From NCBI GenBank assembly GCA_022414725.1, contig CM039465.1:18186495-18250494 (forward strand): a DNA stretch of 64,000 nt. The letters run 5' to 3'. Source of the DNA: Microglena sp. YARC (lineage: Eukaryota > Chlorophyta > Chlorophyceae > Chlamydomonadales > Chlamydomonadaceae). Below are positions 1 to 13,262 of the stretch, one piece after another. Below the pieces are notes generated by a model, which saw only the letters and a list, made by a program, of their open reading frames with translations, ran no database searches and was not told where the DNA came from. Positions within the stretch are counted from its first letter, which is position 1. Each line of letters begins with the position of its first letter. The position numbers and the translations under genes are program-made.

Positions 1-107
1 TTCTCTCCCTCCCACCTCCCCCCTTCCCGCCCTCCCCCCCCTACCTCACCCTCCCTCTCCCTTCTCCCCCTTTCTTCCCTCTCTCCCTCCCTCCCTTTCC
101 CTCCCTT

Positions 108-189
<82 letters not shown>

Positions 190-255
190 CTTTCTTCTCC
201 GCCCTTCCCTCCCTCCTTCCCTATCTCCCTCCTTTCCTCCCTCCCTTCGACCTTC

Positions 256-307
<52 letters not shown>

Positions 308-510
308 TCTCTCTCTCCCTCCTGTCTTCTCTCCCTACCCCCTTCCCTCTCTCTCTCTCTCTCTCCCTCCTTTCTTCCATCCCTCCTCCCTCCCTTCCCC
401 CTCTCTCTATCTCTCCCTCTCTCTCTCTCTCCATCCCTCCCATCCTTCCCTCCTTTTCCCCTTCCCTCCTCCCTTCCTTCCCTCCTTCCCCCCTTCCCTC
501 CAGGGAATCC
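1..510. repeat. CT-rich microsatellite block
   Basis: The sequence is almost pure C and T, with long (CT)n runs at about 112-184, 260-318 and 346-364, separated by CCTCCCTTC-type motifs. Glu/Arg-rich open frames on the minus strand here are by-products of the repeat. Confidence 0.95.
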
Positions 511-541
511 AGGGACATTTTGTGTGGGCCACAAGGTTTAC

Positions 542-736
542 CTGTCTTGCAGAGATGGATTCACGCACAAATGTGCCTAACTTCTCCCATAGCAGCTTGA
601 TATAGTCCAATCTTATCCGATTCTTGAAGGCAGCTGATCCATCCCTTGAGACTTGTGTCAGTAGCTCTATCGAGGTCAATGGATTACGGTAGTCCTGAGG
701 CTTGCACAGGCATGCCATGGCTGATTGGCCGGCTGG
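542..736 (-). CDS. Internal or first coding exon of a minus-strand gene, possibly CCDC81-like
   Basis: On the minus strand a CTTTCAG acceptor precedes base 736 and a GACAG/GTAAAC donor follows base 542. The 195-nt exon is open, with phase 0 at both ends. It encodes 65 residues, including LTSIELLTQVSRDG, FKNRIRLDYIKLLWEKLGTF and VRESISARQ. The pattern LW..L..FV...I before an exon end resembles the start of the HU-like domain of CCDC81 proteins, where a KGV motif would follow; that assignment is weak. A methionine at 718 (MACLCKPQDYR) could be the start if the acceptor serves a 5' UTR exon. A possible upstream exon lies at 882-919. The next exon should lie left of the window or beyond the CT block. 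The exon is probably real; the family is uncertain. Confidence 0.5.
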
Positions 737-765
737 CTGAAAGGAAGGCGTCAAGGGAGGAGTGT

Positions 766-1000
766 AGTGTTGTGTAGTGTCGTGTCGTGTAGTGAAGTGG
801 AGAGGAGTGGAGTGGAGGGCCGAGGAGGGGCCCTTGGGTAGTGGAGGGCAGGGGTAGGGGAGGTGGAAGGGAATGGCTCACTTGTCGCGCTTTTGAAGTC
901 TCTGCTTGAATCGTGTTCCCTTATAGGAGGGCAGGGTGGGGTAGGGTAGGATAGGGGTGCTTAGGGTAGGGTAGGGTAGGGTAGGGCAAGGGCCCTTGCT
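766..1000. repeat. GTAGT / GGGTA short tandem repeats
   Basis: GTGTAGT and GTGGA iterations give way to (GGGTA)n near 962-990. The unit resembles a telomere-like motif, but it is short and internal, so I treat it as a microsatellite. Confidence 0.8.
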
Positions 1001-2475
1001 ACCCTGTGCTGGAAGGGTGGAGGTGGGAAGGATGGAGCAAGGTAGAGGTTGGATGCAAGAGTATGGGTGCGGGCTTGCCGTGGGTCAACACTGACCTGCC
1101 TATGCCTAGGTGGAGAAAAATAGGAGACTGGTGGTGGGCATAGGAGTTGGACGAGCGGAAGGTATAGGAATGAGCCACAAGGCAGAGGTTAGAAGGTGGT
1201 TACGAGAGGATAGGAAAGAGGGTTCGAGGCATGAGGAAGTAAGGCACGAGGCGCGATGGTGTAAGGCACGAGAAAGAAAAAGAGATCCGACGGGACTTGG
1301 CGTCAGGAGCGATACAGAGTGGGGGAGTGGGGATTGGCTGGGTCGATTGGTTTTCTTAACCGAATCGGCAGATATAGATGTACTATACTGCTGGGAGGAT
1401 GGTGCGAGTTATGCGCGGCGGGGGGAGCAGAGCGTCGCAAGCCCAGGCGAAATCAATGCAAGACCAGGCGAGAACGCCAACCTGGCGCTGGCGCCAGCCA
1501 CATCTTCGAAGGTTTGTAAGTTACTCACCGTAAGTTACTCGGGTTGATTGAGGTTGGCAAGCTACGCCAAGTCACCCTCAACCAACTACCAGTTGCAACC
1601 AGAGTCTCTGGTTGCAACTGCCCAACCCCCTCTGGCCCAACCGAACCTACCCAACAGCCCTGGGCTGGGATGGGCCGGTAGGGTGCGGCATGGGCGTGGG
1701 CTGTTGGGGTGTGGGTGTGAGGGAAGTTGTTGCTATTAATTTCACTGAAGGAAACTCTCTGCCTGTCCGTCTGTACAACAAAAGCTGCGCAGAGCATATT
1801 CGTCTGTACCACCTCTCCCAATTTGAATCCCCGTTCCAGTCTGTCTCTAGGCTTGCGCTTAATTCGAGGTCGACGAATACTGGCATATTCGTTTCTGCTA
1901 CTGCATCCCTCGAATTTGCGCATCACGCCGGGTAGTTTGGGCCAGCTAAGCACTTCGGCAGAATCGAGGTATTTGGAAACCGCCGGTGGACTCAGACCCG
2001 GCCATTGTTTGGGTTTTGTTTTGATTTCATGGGCAACCAGTCTTCATTCTGCTCACAGTCTGCGAAAGACGGGAACCACTTATGATGTTCATACGTCCCC
2101 CTTGACTCCGTCAGGCCGCGGGCACATCTGGAGTCCAATAGGGCACCAGGGAATCATCATCATCATTGCTTGCATGCATATATTTATGTTACTCAGACGA
2201 CTGATGCAAGGTCTGACCAACACGAGCACCTCAAGAATCGCTCATCTTTGTTAGGCTCACTAGCACTGCTTACCGTTTTTAGTCCTGCCTAAGTATGTAT
2301 TTATGTCACAGTCCAGGGGCAGCCTCGTAGGCTACAGGGACTTGCCCAGCCTCGGATAATCAAGATAATTATGTACAGTCTAGAGGGCTGGATTAACAAC
2401 CTCGGATAATCAAGGTAATTGTATACTATCTGGAGGGCTGGATTGGCCTGCACTCCATCACATGGACCCATAGCT
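1001..2475. other. Region without a recognisable gene
   Basis: There are several open frames of 60-175 codons on both strands. None shows a known motif or a coherent chain of splice sites. A local direct repeat (CAACCAGAGTCTCTGGTTGCAACTG) lies near 1595-1620. Non-repetitive sequence at 1100-1520 could be the upstream region of the minus-strand gene at the left end. Confidence 0.5.
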
Positions 2476-2478
2476 TTT

Positions 2479-2661
2479 CTTTTCAGCTACCAGCAGCAGC
2501 TTCTAGGCAGCTCCCTGACTCATCCACTGGGCTATGCACAAATATTTCAATAGTCTAGAATACTGGTGGCGTCAGCGTCCAGGTGCGATAGACTGCCTTT
2601 GGTTTGGCTGCATAGGCAGACAGGGGAGCTGCTGAGAAGCTGCTGCTCATAGCTGAAAAGG
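2479..2661. mobile_element. MITE family H, full copy
   Basis: Imperfect terminal inverted repeats of about 37 bp: the left end reads CTTTTCAGCTA then AGCAGCAGCTTCTAGGCAGC, and the right end is its inverse, ending GCTCATAGCTGAAAAGG. Related copies lie at 53806-54012 and 55340-55522 and share the core motifs GTCTAGAAT and AACGTCCAGGTGC (the latter as CAGCGTCCAGGTGC here). Confidence 0.75.
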
Positions 2662-3177
2662 AAGGCTCTGCATGGTCCCAGACAAATCGCAAGAACACGA
2701 ACATGACGGAGGACCTGAGATCTAGTTCCATGCTGCATCAGAAAATAGCAAAAAGAAAAACAGACCAGTAAGCTGCCTCTACTTGACTTGGTGTGTGTTG
2801 GGGGCAGGGGGCTGTGTGCGTGTGGTGGTGGTGGTGGTGGTGGTGGGGTGTGTGTGATGAGGTCTGACCCCGGAGCTGGTCAAAAGTTGACTAGAAGAAC
2901 ACCTTCAGGGTTTTTGACTTTCAACTCCTAACACACCACCGGCGTTATACCCAGTGTGTTTTATTCCAGATTTATGTACGCCAGTTTGAGTAGCTACGTG
3001 GGCTGCACAAGCCTGGTTTCAGGATTGTTGCTTAGCCATCGCATGGCGGAGCGCAAAGCATAGAGGGGGGTCAGGGGGTTCATGCGTCTCCATGCAACAA
3101 CAGAATGGCGATGCAGTGGCAACGCGTCAACGGAAGAAAACAACTGGTGATACCCCCAATCAGTGATGATACCCCCA

Positions 3178-3223
3178 AACACACACACACCACACACACA
3201 CACCCAAACACACATTCCCCCCC

Positions 3224-3262
<39 letters not shown>

Positions 3263-3296
3263 ACATACACACTCACACACACACTCACTCACACAG
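3178..3296. repeat. (CA)n microsatellite
   Basis: CACACA dinucleotide runs interrupted by CCCCCC and CAAA. A (GGT)n run lies upstream near 2826-2845. Confidence 0.95.
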
Positions 3297-3359
3297 AAAC
3301 TGGTGAAACCCCCAATCAAAAAGGGAATATGCTGATATGGATGACCCATCGAACACTGT

Positions 3360-3465
3360 TCCTTTTTGGGGCTACTTGTAGTAGCTTCTAGGCAGCTCCC
3401 TTCCCCCGTCCTTGGGCCGAACCAAAAGCTATCTAGTCCGCCTGAAAGCTGACATGAAAGGTTTT
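3360..3465. mobile_element. Short element H' (MITE H relative)
   Basis: This segment contains AGTAGCTTCTAGGCAGCTCCC and GTCCTTGGGCCGAACC. The reverse complement matches 33826-33907. Its GAGCTGCCTAGAAGCTGCTAC end is the unit amplified in the 35.8-36.1 kb array. Confidence 0.6.
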
Positions 3466-3551
3466 CCAATAAAGCTGAAAGCTTTGGGCTTTACCTAGTG
3501 GCTGGCTGATGGAGCTCGTGGGAAGCTCCCATGAGGCATTCATTGATTTGC

Positions 3552-3554
3552 TTT

Positions 3555-3588
<34 letters not shown>

Positions 3589-3607
3589 TTCGGGCTTGCT
3601 TGCTTGC

Positions 3608-3692
<85 letters not shown>

Positions 3693-3935
3693 GGCTTGCT
3701 TGCTTTCTGGCCTGCTGGTTAGTTTGCTTGCTAGCTGACTGGCTGGCTGGCTGGCATGCTTGCTTTCTGGCTTGCTGTTTTGCTGGCTGGCTGGCATGCT
3801 GGCTTGCTTGCTGGTTTGCTTGCTGGCTGGCTGGCTGACTGGCTGGCTTTGAAACTTGCTTGCTGGCTTGCTTGCTTTCTGGCTTTCTGGCTTTCTGGCC
3901 TGCTGGCTGGCTGGCTTGCTTGCTTGTCTGCTTAT
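3552..3935. repeat. (GGCT)n / (TTGC)n microsatellite
   Basis: A long block of GGCT then TTGC tetranucleotides with mixed variants. It creates Leu/Ala/Cys and Lys/Gln/Ser open frames on the two strands that are not genes. (TCTG)n follows near 3978-4000. Confidence 0.95.
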
Positions 3936-4137
3936 TCATGCCTGCGTGCATTCATTTATTCATGTATTCGTTGTTATGTCTGTCTGTCTGTCTGTCTGTC
4001 TGTTTGCTTGTTTGTTACCAGAACTAAACAAGAACACCAACACCAACACCAGCACCATGACCCTACACAAACACCCCTGACGCCATTACAAACAACAGCA
4101 ACACTTTCTTCAACTGCGCCCATCACCTTCAGGCAGC

Positions 4138-4171
4138 ATGGGGAAGAAAAATAAGAGCAAGAAGCCCACAG
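4138..4171 (+). CDS. Candidate first exon of the F-BAR/PH gene
   Basis: ATG after GGCAGC opens MGKKNKSKKPT, a typical short basic N terminus, and is followed by CACAG/GTGTAG. With this donor the exon ends in phase 1, which does not join cleanly to exon 2. A donor two bases later (phase 0) would fit an exon 2 acceptor at 5816. The start is therefore tentative. The bases AGAAGTGAGAGC shortly after the donor recur at the start of exon 2, which may be another edge copy. Confidence 0.45.
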
Positions 4172-7100
4172 GTGTAGAGAGAAGTGAGAGCCATAATGCA
4201 TGTGGGGAAGTGGTTGGGGAGGTTGCCAGGTTGGGCTTGGTTGGGGTGGGGGGTGTGGGGGGGGCTGATGCTCACACCAAGGTATCTGTACAGACCTTGT
4301 AAATTAGAATACATAATCCCGTTTCGGCGAGTTCAATGGATGATCATTTTGTGGACTGACGAAGGTGCTGGGTTTGAATCCTTACAGGTGCGCTTTAGTG
4401 TCCGCGGTCGCCGTCAACCGCCATGGTAGCTTTGCCCAGGTAAATTAGCAGACCGTTCTCTACCGCCATAATCCGGGGCTCCCTTAATACCACGCCCAAT
4501 CAGGCGTTCTTATAAGGATACATAATTTTAGGGACCGGCATATCATATAATGTTGACCAAAGGCGAGTATGATATCATATGATTAGGGTTGGGAAGCAAA
4601 CGTATATTTTTATTTTTATAAGCCGTATAAACGTATAAACGTATGCATAAAAACGTATATAAAAATTAGGTACTTCTTGAGAAAATACTTTTACATGGGT
4701 TTAAAGGTATTGCCGTGTAGCTAATTTCATTGGCATCACATATCAACTCTCAGACAAATAATCTGACAAGTTTAGGTTGTCCAAATCTCAGAAAAGAAAT
4801 CACGACCAGAAAGCGCGTCGGCCAAGAGGTGCGGCGGTGCCAATCTAAGGAAGCCATTAAATGCCAGTTGGTCTATTATATAACTGTATAAGTGTATAAT
4901 AATATAATAATATAAGTACATAACGGTATTGCAATATTTTCCATGTTCACATTGCACTAGGCTTGCACCATCAATCCTTCAAGCCCACATACGAGCACAG
5001 CTTGTGGAATGGAAGGCTAGGTGGCGCTCTGATATGTGTGCCATCCTGGCTATCTAGATCAACCTTTAGGCCAATTTTTTATAAAATTGTGCACGTGAAC
5101 GGTGATTTTTATTGCATATTGTGATATAGGAGATAAAAAGCTTTCCAATGAGCTATCTAAATCAAAAATATAATGAAAACCAAGAAAGTTAAGTGCCGGG
5201 ACGTGTGCTGTAATCCTCGAAGAACAGACTAAACGTTTTGTATACGACGTATGTAAGGTCGATTTGAGAAAAACTATACGGCGTATTTATATGTATAAAC
5301 GTATATTATACATTTATATGTCGGCCCAACCCTACATATGGTATCATACAAATTACATCATACGATATTGTTTATAAATGGTAACTTTAGCCTAGTTAGA
5401 CTGCCGACATCAAGGGACGCGGAACATTGGTGGAGTGTGTTGGCAACGGAACGACAGGTGGCAACGAAAATGGAGCTGATCGAAGCCAGTTAGTCACGAG
5501 ACAGTTGGCTGACGTGTAAGGCTTCAATTTTTCGGTCTGTTGGTCGGCCGGACAGACGCTCAGACGGACAAAGGGGTGAATCTAGGGGCTCCCGCCCCCA
5601 AGGAGGGGGGGCTCCGCAAAAAAAGTGAATGATAATATATTTTGCACCCAGGTAAGGAACAGCAGGGAAAGATGTGTGCAGAAGTGATTTTACGGTGGGC
5701 AAATGTCATTTTTTAGTTGTTTATGTACGGTAATATCTTTAAAAAGTATGAAACAAAAGTATGAAGATATTAATATCGTGATACTACGATTCGTAGCCTG
5801 TCAAGATACACGCCAGCACGCCAAAACCACCATGCTAACACGCCAACGCCAAAACCGCAACCCCAAAACGCCAACACGCCAAAATGTGTGCAGAAGTGAG
5901 AGCACCGAGGAGGAGCCCCGCAGTCCTGCCAGTGGCTCCGAATCCGCCCCCGACATTGACGACGTGGATGAGCCTGAACCCAGACAGCCTGGCGCTGCTG
6001 ACATGGCACATGATGCTGATGTTGCAAGCGAGGTCATCCAGGAGGCTGGACAGCCTGGCGCTGCTGACATGACACATGATGCTGAGGTTGCAAGCGAGGT
6101 CATCCAGGAGGCCGGACAGCCTGGCGCTGCTGACATGGCACATGATGCTGATGTTGCAAACGAGTTCACCCAGGATACTGCTGGGGCGCAGGCAAGCACA
6201 GAGCCTCCTGTTGACAATCCACTAAACGCCCTGATGGGCAGTGCTGATCAGCTTACAGCTCATATAGACCTCACAGAGGACCCCTTGGGCTCCCTACCCC
6301 TCCCTGCGGCTGACGCCCCGCCAGGTGGAGGGGGGCCTAGCCCAGTGGACCCCTTGCCCCCCTTGGGTGGCCCCCCACTGCTCGTCCAAGACCACTCACC
6401 AGAGGGTCCTGGGAGCCCGCCCCCTTTGGACTCTTCCTTTGTAGACCAATGGAGCACACACACAGCACATGGATACCCTCCAGAGAGAGACCATGACCCT
6501 CTACAGGGAGAGGGGGGGTCTAGCCCATTGCAGGAAGGTGTGGAAGAAGGTGCCACTAGACACGGGGAAGCTGGCCTGCTTGGAGCAAGCCAGGAGGAGT
6601 CAGATCTGCTGGGTACAGCACAGGGAGACACATATCTGATCAGTTCAAACCCCTTGGATGCTCTTACCTCTGATGGCAGTGCAGAAGTTTATGAACTTGA
6701 AGTTGAAGCATTTGTCCCTGTTGCTGACGATTCCCAGGAACCTGATGCTGTTGGCAGTACAGAAGTACCTGTTGCTGTTGACAGTACAGAAGTGCCTGTT
6801 GCTGTTGACAGAACAGAAGTACCTGTTGCTGTTGACAGTGCTGATGTACATGTTGCTGGTGGCAGTACAGGAGAAGCACATCTCTCTGATGCCCAGACTC
6901 TGAGTGGGGATATGGACCCGCTTGGGTGGGCAACATGTCAGGTGCAGGCCCCGCCCCTTGAGGACCCCCTTAGTCCCAGTAGCTCCTCCTGCCCTTTCAG
7001 CCCTATCAGCGATGCTGGAAGAGAGCTGCCACCCAGCCACCCTGAGGACCCCCTTAGTCCCAGTAGCCCCCCCTGCCCATTCAGCCCTATCAGTGATGCT

Positions 7101-10100
7101 GGCAGAGGACCGCCACCCACCCCCCCGGGCATGTCACTAGATGAGGCGACATTGCAGAAGCTGCGGCTACAGCAGCAGGTGAGAAATGCATTACATTATG
7201 TTGGATTACATTGCATCACATCACATTACATCACATCGCATTACATTACATTGTCATAGGTAGGCCATTGTTGGGTCCGAAGACAAGCCTGTGGCTACAG
7301 TAGCAGGTGAGAAATGCACTTCATTATGTTGGATTGCATTGCATCACATTACATTGCATCACATTGCATCGCATTGCATTACATTGCATTACATTGCATT
7401 GTCATCGAAAGGCCATTGTTGGTCCAAGAGAAGCCCTGAGGCTACAGCAGCAGGTGAGAAATGCATTACATTACGTTGCATTACATTACATTGCATTAAG
7501 TTACATTGCATTACATTACACTTCATTGCATTACATCACATTACATCATATCACATCACATCACATTACGTTACATTATATCACATGAGAATGACTGCTA
7601 TGACTGCTATACTGTGCTAGGCCACAATCTTAAAAACAAGCTTGCGTTGGAACTGTGGTGGGCCGGTGGTTGGAGGTGGTGGGCTGGTGTTTTTAGGTTG
7701 TGGGATGATGTGTGGAGGTGGTGGGGTGGTTGGGGGAGGTCTCAGACTTTGTATGAGCTCCAGTGTGCACATTGTGAAGAGTGTCGACACCACCAGAATG
7801 GCTCCACCCACCCTTGAAAACAAGCTCGCGTTGCAACTGTTGCTACACAACTGGAAAAAGTAATGAGAACGACTGGTGGAGCGTGGTATTTAGGGAACCC
7901 GTTGTACACGGGCAGAGAACGGTCTACCACCTTGACTGGACAAGCTACCATTGCGGTTTGCAGCGACCGTAGGGGGAATCGAACCCCCGACCCTTCGTCG
8001 GTTAAGCGATTTGGTGTACCACTGGACCAATTACACAACTGAACCTACAGAGAGCCGAAGAAGAAAAACAGTGCCCAGTAGAAGCATACAAACAGTATAT
8101 GCATACATACATATACATACATCTATACATACATATACATACATCTATACATACATATACAAACATCTATACATACATACATACATACATACATATACAT
8201 ACATCTATACATACATACATCTATACATACATACATACATACACACATACATACATACATACATACATACATACATACATACATACATACATACGTACAG
8301 TATAAGCATACATTGTTTTTTGTTGTCAAAGGTATTTCACCCCAGGAGGTGGGTGTCCTACACAAACCAGCGACATCAAGGATTCAGTTCGGTTGGCGTT
8401 GCCACTCCTAGAAAAGAGGAGGCGCAGTATGAAATATACGGCATCATGTTTTCTGAATATTAAAATACACATAAAGTACCCCTGTAAATACACGGTTAAT
8501 GTTACAATGTATTGGATTGGATAACATACGTGCACATACATGGGTAGTGTTTCGCTGTATTTGATAGCAGGCCTCCATATGCATAGGTTAGCTTGGCAAA
8601 TGTGTTTCATGGCAGGCTTCAACATGTACATAGGTTGGTAAAGAAATTTGATTTGATAGCAGGCTTAAACATACATGGTTTAGCACATGAGATCACCATA
8701 ATTTAGAATTTGAATTTGCATTCAGGTTCCTGAGACCCACTTCTGCATGTCTGAGTTCACCAACATTCAAAATTTGAATGTGTGATCAGGTTGCTGATAT
8801 CCGCTTCTGCATGTCTGAGATCACCATCATTCAAAAATTGAATTTGTAATCAGGTTCCTGAGACCCGCTTCTGCATGTCTGAGATCACCAACAATAAGAT
8901 GTTTGAGGAGGCGGCCAGGCGTGAACTGGAGCAGGCTAGTGGCATCAAGCCAGAAGCGGATAAAAACAAAGTTTCAAGTGAAGGTAAGGGACTTTGAGCC
9001 CAGTGTTTGTTTTTGGCAGAGCCCCCCCTTCTGGGCGGCAGGAGCCCCCAATGTTACCCTGTTGTCCGTTTGTTCGGCGACGAGACGAAGCCTGACGCGT
9101 CAGCCAACGGTCTCGTAACTATCTCGCTTCTGTTGCCACCTGTCACTCCGCTGCGAACACTCTCCGCTATTTTTTGCGTCGCATGCGACGCTGCATAGAA
9201 CTTGTCGACGATGCGTCGCCATTCTGTTGCTGCATGGTGACGCATGGGTCTGGCTAAAGTGTTCCTCGAACCCCTTGGGCTCTGTTCTCTGCCAGGGTAC
9301 TTCAAATGGCCAAATTGGCCAGCGCTTTAGTGCACTTGAAAACAAAAAAACTGCGCTTTGTAGTGCAAAAAGCGCAAAAATTGCTTGCTGCGCCCACGGG
9401 GGGTTGCAAAAAACTGCGCTTAAAGCGCAGAGGGGGTCAAAAAGTCAGCGCTCAAAAGCGCAAAAGCGCGCGCTTTGAATTACCCTGTTCTCTGCCATGC
9501 GATGGCTACACAACAATCCTGAAATCAGGCTAGAGTAGGCCAATTTGCTACTCAACCTGGCCTACATAAATCTGAATAAACAGCACTGAAGGGACAGTGA
9601 GACAGACAGTGAGCTTTTGAGTTTAAAGACTGTTTTGAAGTTGTAAGTTTAATTTTTTTTAAGTTTAAGACTGGAGCAGCCCCTACTAGTGGATTTCATC
9701 GAATTTTTGTTTCACCTAAAATTTGGTAAGCAGGCAGATTCCTCAAGGCTTTACCGGGAAGAAGAAGAATTGTCACAAGGTTCTATACGCCAAGTTTGGC
9801 GTCTTACTGTCTGCACATTGCAGTGAACAAGAACAACCCGTGTGAGGACCCCGGAAGCCAGGGATTTCTAGTTCACATGTCTCGGTGCAGATTCAAACCG
9901 GGGACTCCTACGGTTGTGGTGACCATTCTAACCCGTACACCTCTCGGGTAATGGGAAGCGGCCCATTATTCATGAGTGTAATATGCGGTATAGCCTTATA
10001 AGGTCTATTGTAAGGTAACAGTAGCATGGAACTGGGAATGGAAGTATGCTTCTGGATAATCAGCTTTTATATCCCGTTTAAGAATAATGCAGAAAGTAGT

Positions 10101-13100
10101 TGTAACGTAATCGCGTGTGGCAGTTGACTATTTTTTCAGCTGGAGCATTTTACAGTTGAAGCAGTTTTTCAGCTGGAGCAGCCTAGAGGGATCTAAGAGG
10201 AAGTGGGCCGATAAAGCTTCACGAAGGTGAAAGTGTGACACAATGGGTGAGATTGTGAGTTGACTGTGTTTTGTAGCCAAGCTGCTTTTAAATCTCTTGT
10301 TAACCTCGACCTCACCTTTTACACATATTTTGTATGTATTTATTTTATTATTCATATGTTATTGCATCTTCGACAATGACTAGGGACTGGCATATCATAT
10401 GATGTAGGACAGAGGCGAGTTTGATATGATATGATATGAAACAAACTGCATCATATGATATTGTTTATACATGGTAACTTTAGCCTAGTCAGACTGCCGG
10501 CATCATATGATATCATATTGTCGTTCCCTGAGCATTAGTATAAATGGCAGGCTCTGAACTTGTGTAAGTGGGATTCAAGCATTAGCAGGGTCCGAGGTTG
10601 TGGGGACAGGCATTCAATAATATTCATATGATATCATATTGCTGTTCCCTATCAATAACACATAAACACTGAGCAAAAAAACAGAAGCAAAACTGAACCA
10701 AGACAAACTGGAAAAGAAAAAAAAAACTGATCCAAGAAAATAAACTGAAAAAAAAAAAAAAATGAACCAAAAAAACTGAACCAAGAACACTTAACCTAAA
10801 ATGAACCAAAGAACCAAACCAAACTGAAAAGGAAAAAACTAAACCAAACTGAAAAAAAACTGAACAAAAAACGCTGAACAAAAAAACACTGAACCCAAAA
10901 TGCAGAACCAAAAAACACTGAACCCAAAATGCAGAACCAAAAAACACTGAACCAAAAATGCAGAACCAAAAAGAAACTGAACCAAAAATGCAGGCAACAA
11001 GAGCAGCGCTAGTGCATTAGCAAAGGGGATGGTCCATAAACGCTGAACACAAAAACAACAACAAAACTGAACCAAAAAAACGAACCAAAACGAACCGAAC
11101 AAAATATGCAGGCAAAAGGAGCAGCGCTAGTGCACCAGTAAAGGGGATGGTCCATAAACGCTGAAGACAAAAACAACAACAAAACAGAAAGAAAGAAAAA
11201 ACTAACTGAACAAAAAACTAAACTGAACCAAACTGAACTAAATAACATAACCGAACCAAACCAAAAAAACTAACTGAACCAAACTGAACCAAAAAAACAA
11301 AATGACAAAAAAAACTGAATCGAAAGATACTGAACCAAAAATGCAGGCAACAAGAGAAGCGCTAGTGCCCCAGCAAAGGGGATCGACCATAAACGCTGAA
11401 CACAAGAACAACAACAAACTGTACCAACAAACCGAACCAAACCAAAATGCAGGCAAAGGGGATGGTCCAAGTGCCTGGTGGCAGATTTTGATTCCATTTT
11501 TTTAACCTTCATTCTTGGTGATAGCTCCCTCGTACTCAGACGCCTGCAGCGCTATCGTTGTGCTTAGGTGGCAGATTTAAATTTTATTTTTGTTTTGATC
11601 CTGTCAATTGGCTGGTAGCTAATGAAAAGGAACATCTATCATAAATGCAGGCAGCGCTGGTGCACCAGCGAAGGGGATGGCCCAAGTGCCTGCCCCGCAG
11701 AAGTCAAGCGAGATACCTGGCGACCCCAGCTGGTGTTTGGTCCCCAAGGAGGTACCCAGTACAAGAGGCGAGGCCGGTGCCAAGGAGGGTGAATCTGAAA
11801 GCGTGCATGAGTCGGAACTGCAGCTCCAAGCTCGAGCGGTAATGGCTATTGACCGTGAGGTTGGGCAAGAGAGCTCTCTCATTCGTGAGGCGATTGAGAG
11901 TCTGACAACAAGGCTGGAGACAAGCAAACGGTAGGCTGTTTTTGGAGATTGTGGGCGCTAGGGGTGTTTGATATGAAGTAATGGCTATTGACCATAAGAT
12001 TGGGCGACAAAACTCTCTCATTCGTGAGGTGACAGTGAGTCTGACAACAAGGCTGGAGACAAGCAAACGGTAGTCTGTTTTTGGAGAATGTGGGCGCTAG
12101 GTGGTGTTTGTTATGAAGTAATGGCTATTGAATGTGAGCTTGGGCGACAGAGCTCTCTCATTCGTGAGGCGATTGAGAGTCTACGACAAGGATAGTGACA
12201 AGCAAACGGTAGGCTGGTTTGGGAAATTGTGGGCTCTAGTGGGTGTTTGTATTGTCGTGAAGTGAGGGTTATCGTCCGTGATAACAAGTTCTGTCCTACG
12301 TAAATGCATCTCAAATCTAGTAGACAGAGCATTACCCCCCCCTCTCATATTATACGGTGCAATATATATACATCAGTGCCAAGGTGCAAATTTTTGATTT
12401 TGCGAATTGGGATGCTTAGATGTGCTCTTGTGAGAATGTGACCTGGGTCTGCCTGGGTATATAATATGTATAATTTTAAGTACAATGAATGCTTAAATGT
12501 ACTCTCAAAGGCTTCATATCGTGACAAAAAGCATCAAATGACCGATTTGGTGCTATAAATACACATTTTTTTCACCACGCCGTGAAATAATTAGAACGGC
12601 AATTTGCTATGCTCATATGATGTCCAAATATTTTTTCAGTGCGACAACTATACCATGCAATCTTTAAAGGAATCTGAATTTTTACTATTATTTTGACATT
12701 TATCTAGAAATCTAACGTTTGTTTTTTATTTATTTCGTTTTGTTTCTTCCAGGTGTACACTCTTTCATGTAATACCAATGAACATGAACACGATTTTGGC
12801 TCGCGAAAATGAACACGATTTTCTGGGTGAAAAAGGCAAAAAAAGCCGACACACACACACACTCACACTGATACACTCACACTGATCTGCTGACACACAC
12901 GAATTAGGATGTTTATATGTTTCGAAATGGATGTTTTAAGAACATTTCTATTCCCAAACATATGTTACCACTCGTGTTGGTATACTTCTCATTTGCAATA
13001 TAAGCTTGTGGCACCCTTGAGTCGAATTCTTACCCGTGAATTGTTACGTTTTGGCCCAAAATACCCCAATACATATATAGTTACTCGTCCTGTAACCCAG

Positions 13101-13208
13101 ACCCGATGGTGGGCAGGCTGGGTGGGCGGACGCGGGGGTGGCTAACAGCCACATGGGCTACCTACTTGTGTGTGTGTATAATCTATATTATCAGAAATAT
13201 GTGTATAT

Positions 13209-13262
<54 letters not shown>

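Noticed and set aside
962..990. Telomere-like (GGGTA)n
   Set aside because: Only a few units, internal, among other G-rich microsatellites.
1110..1547. 145-codon plus-strand frame
   Set aside because: No motif, no codon pattern or splice partners. It is non-repetitive, so it is not excluded, but I cannot support it.
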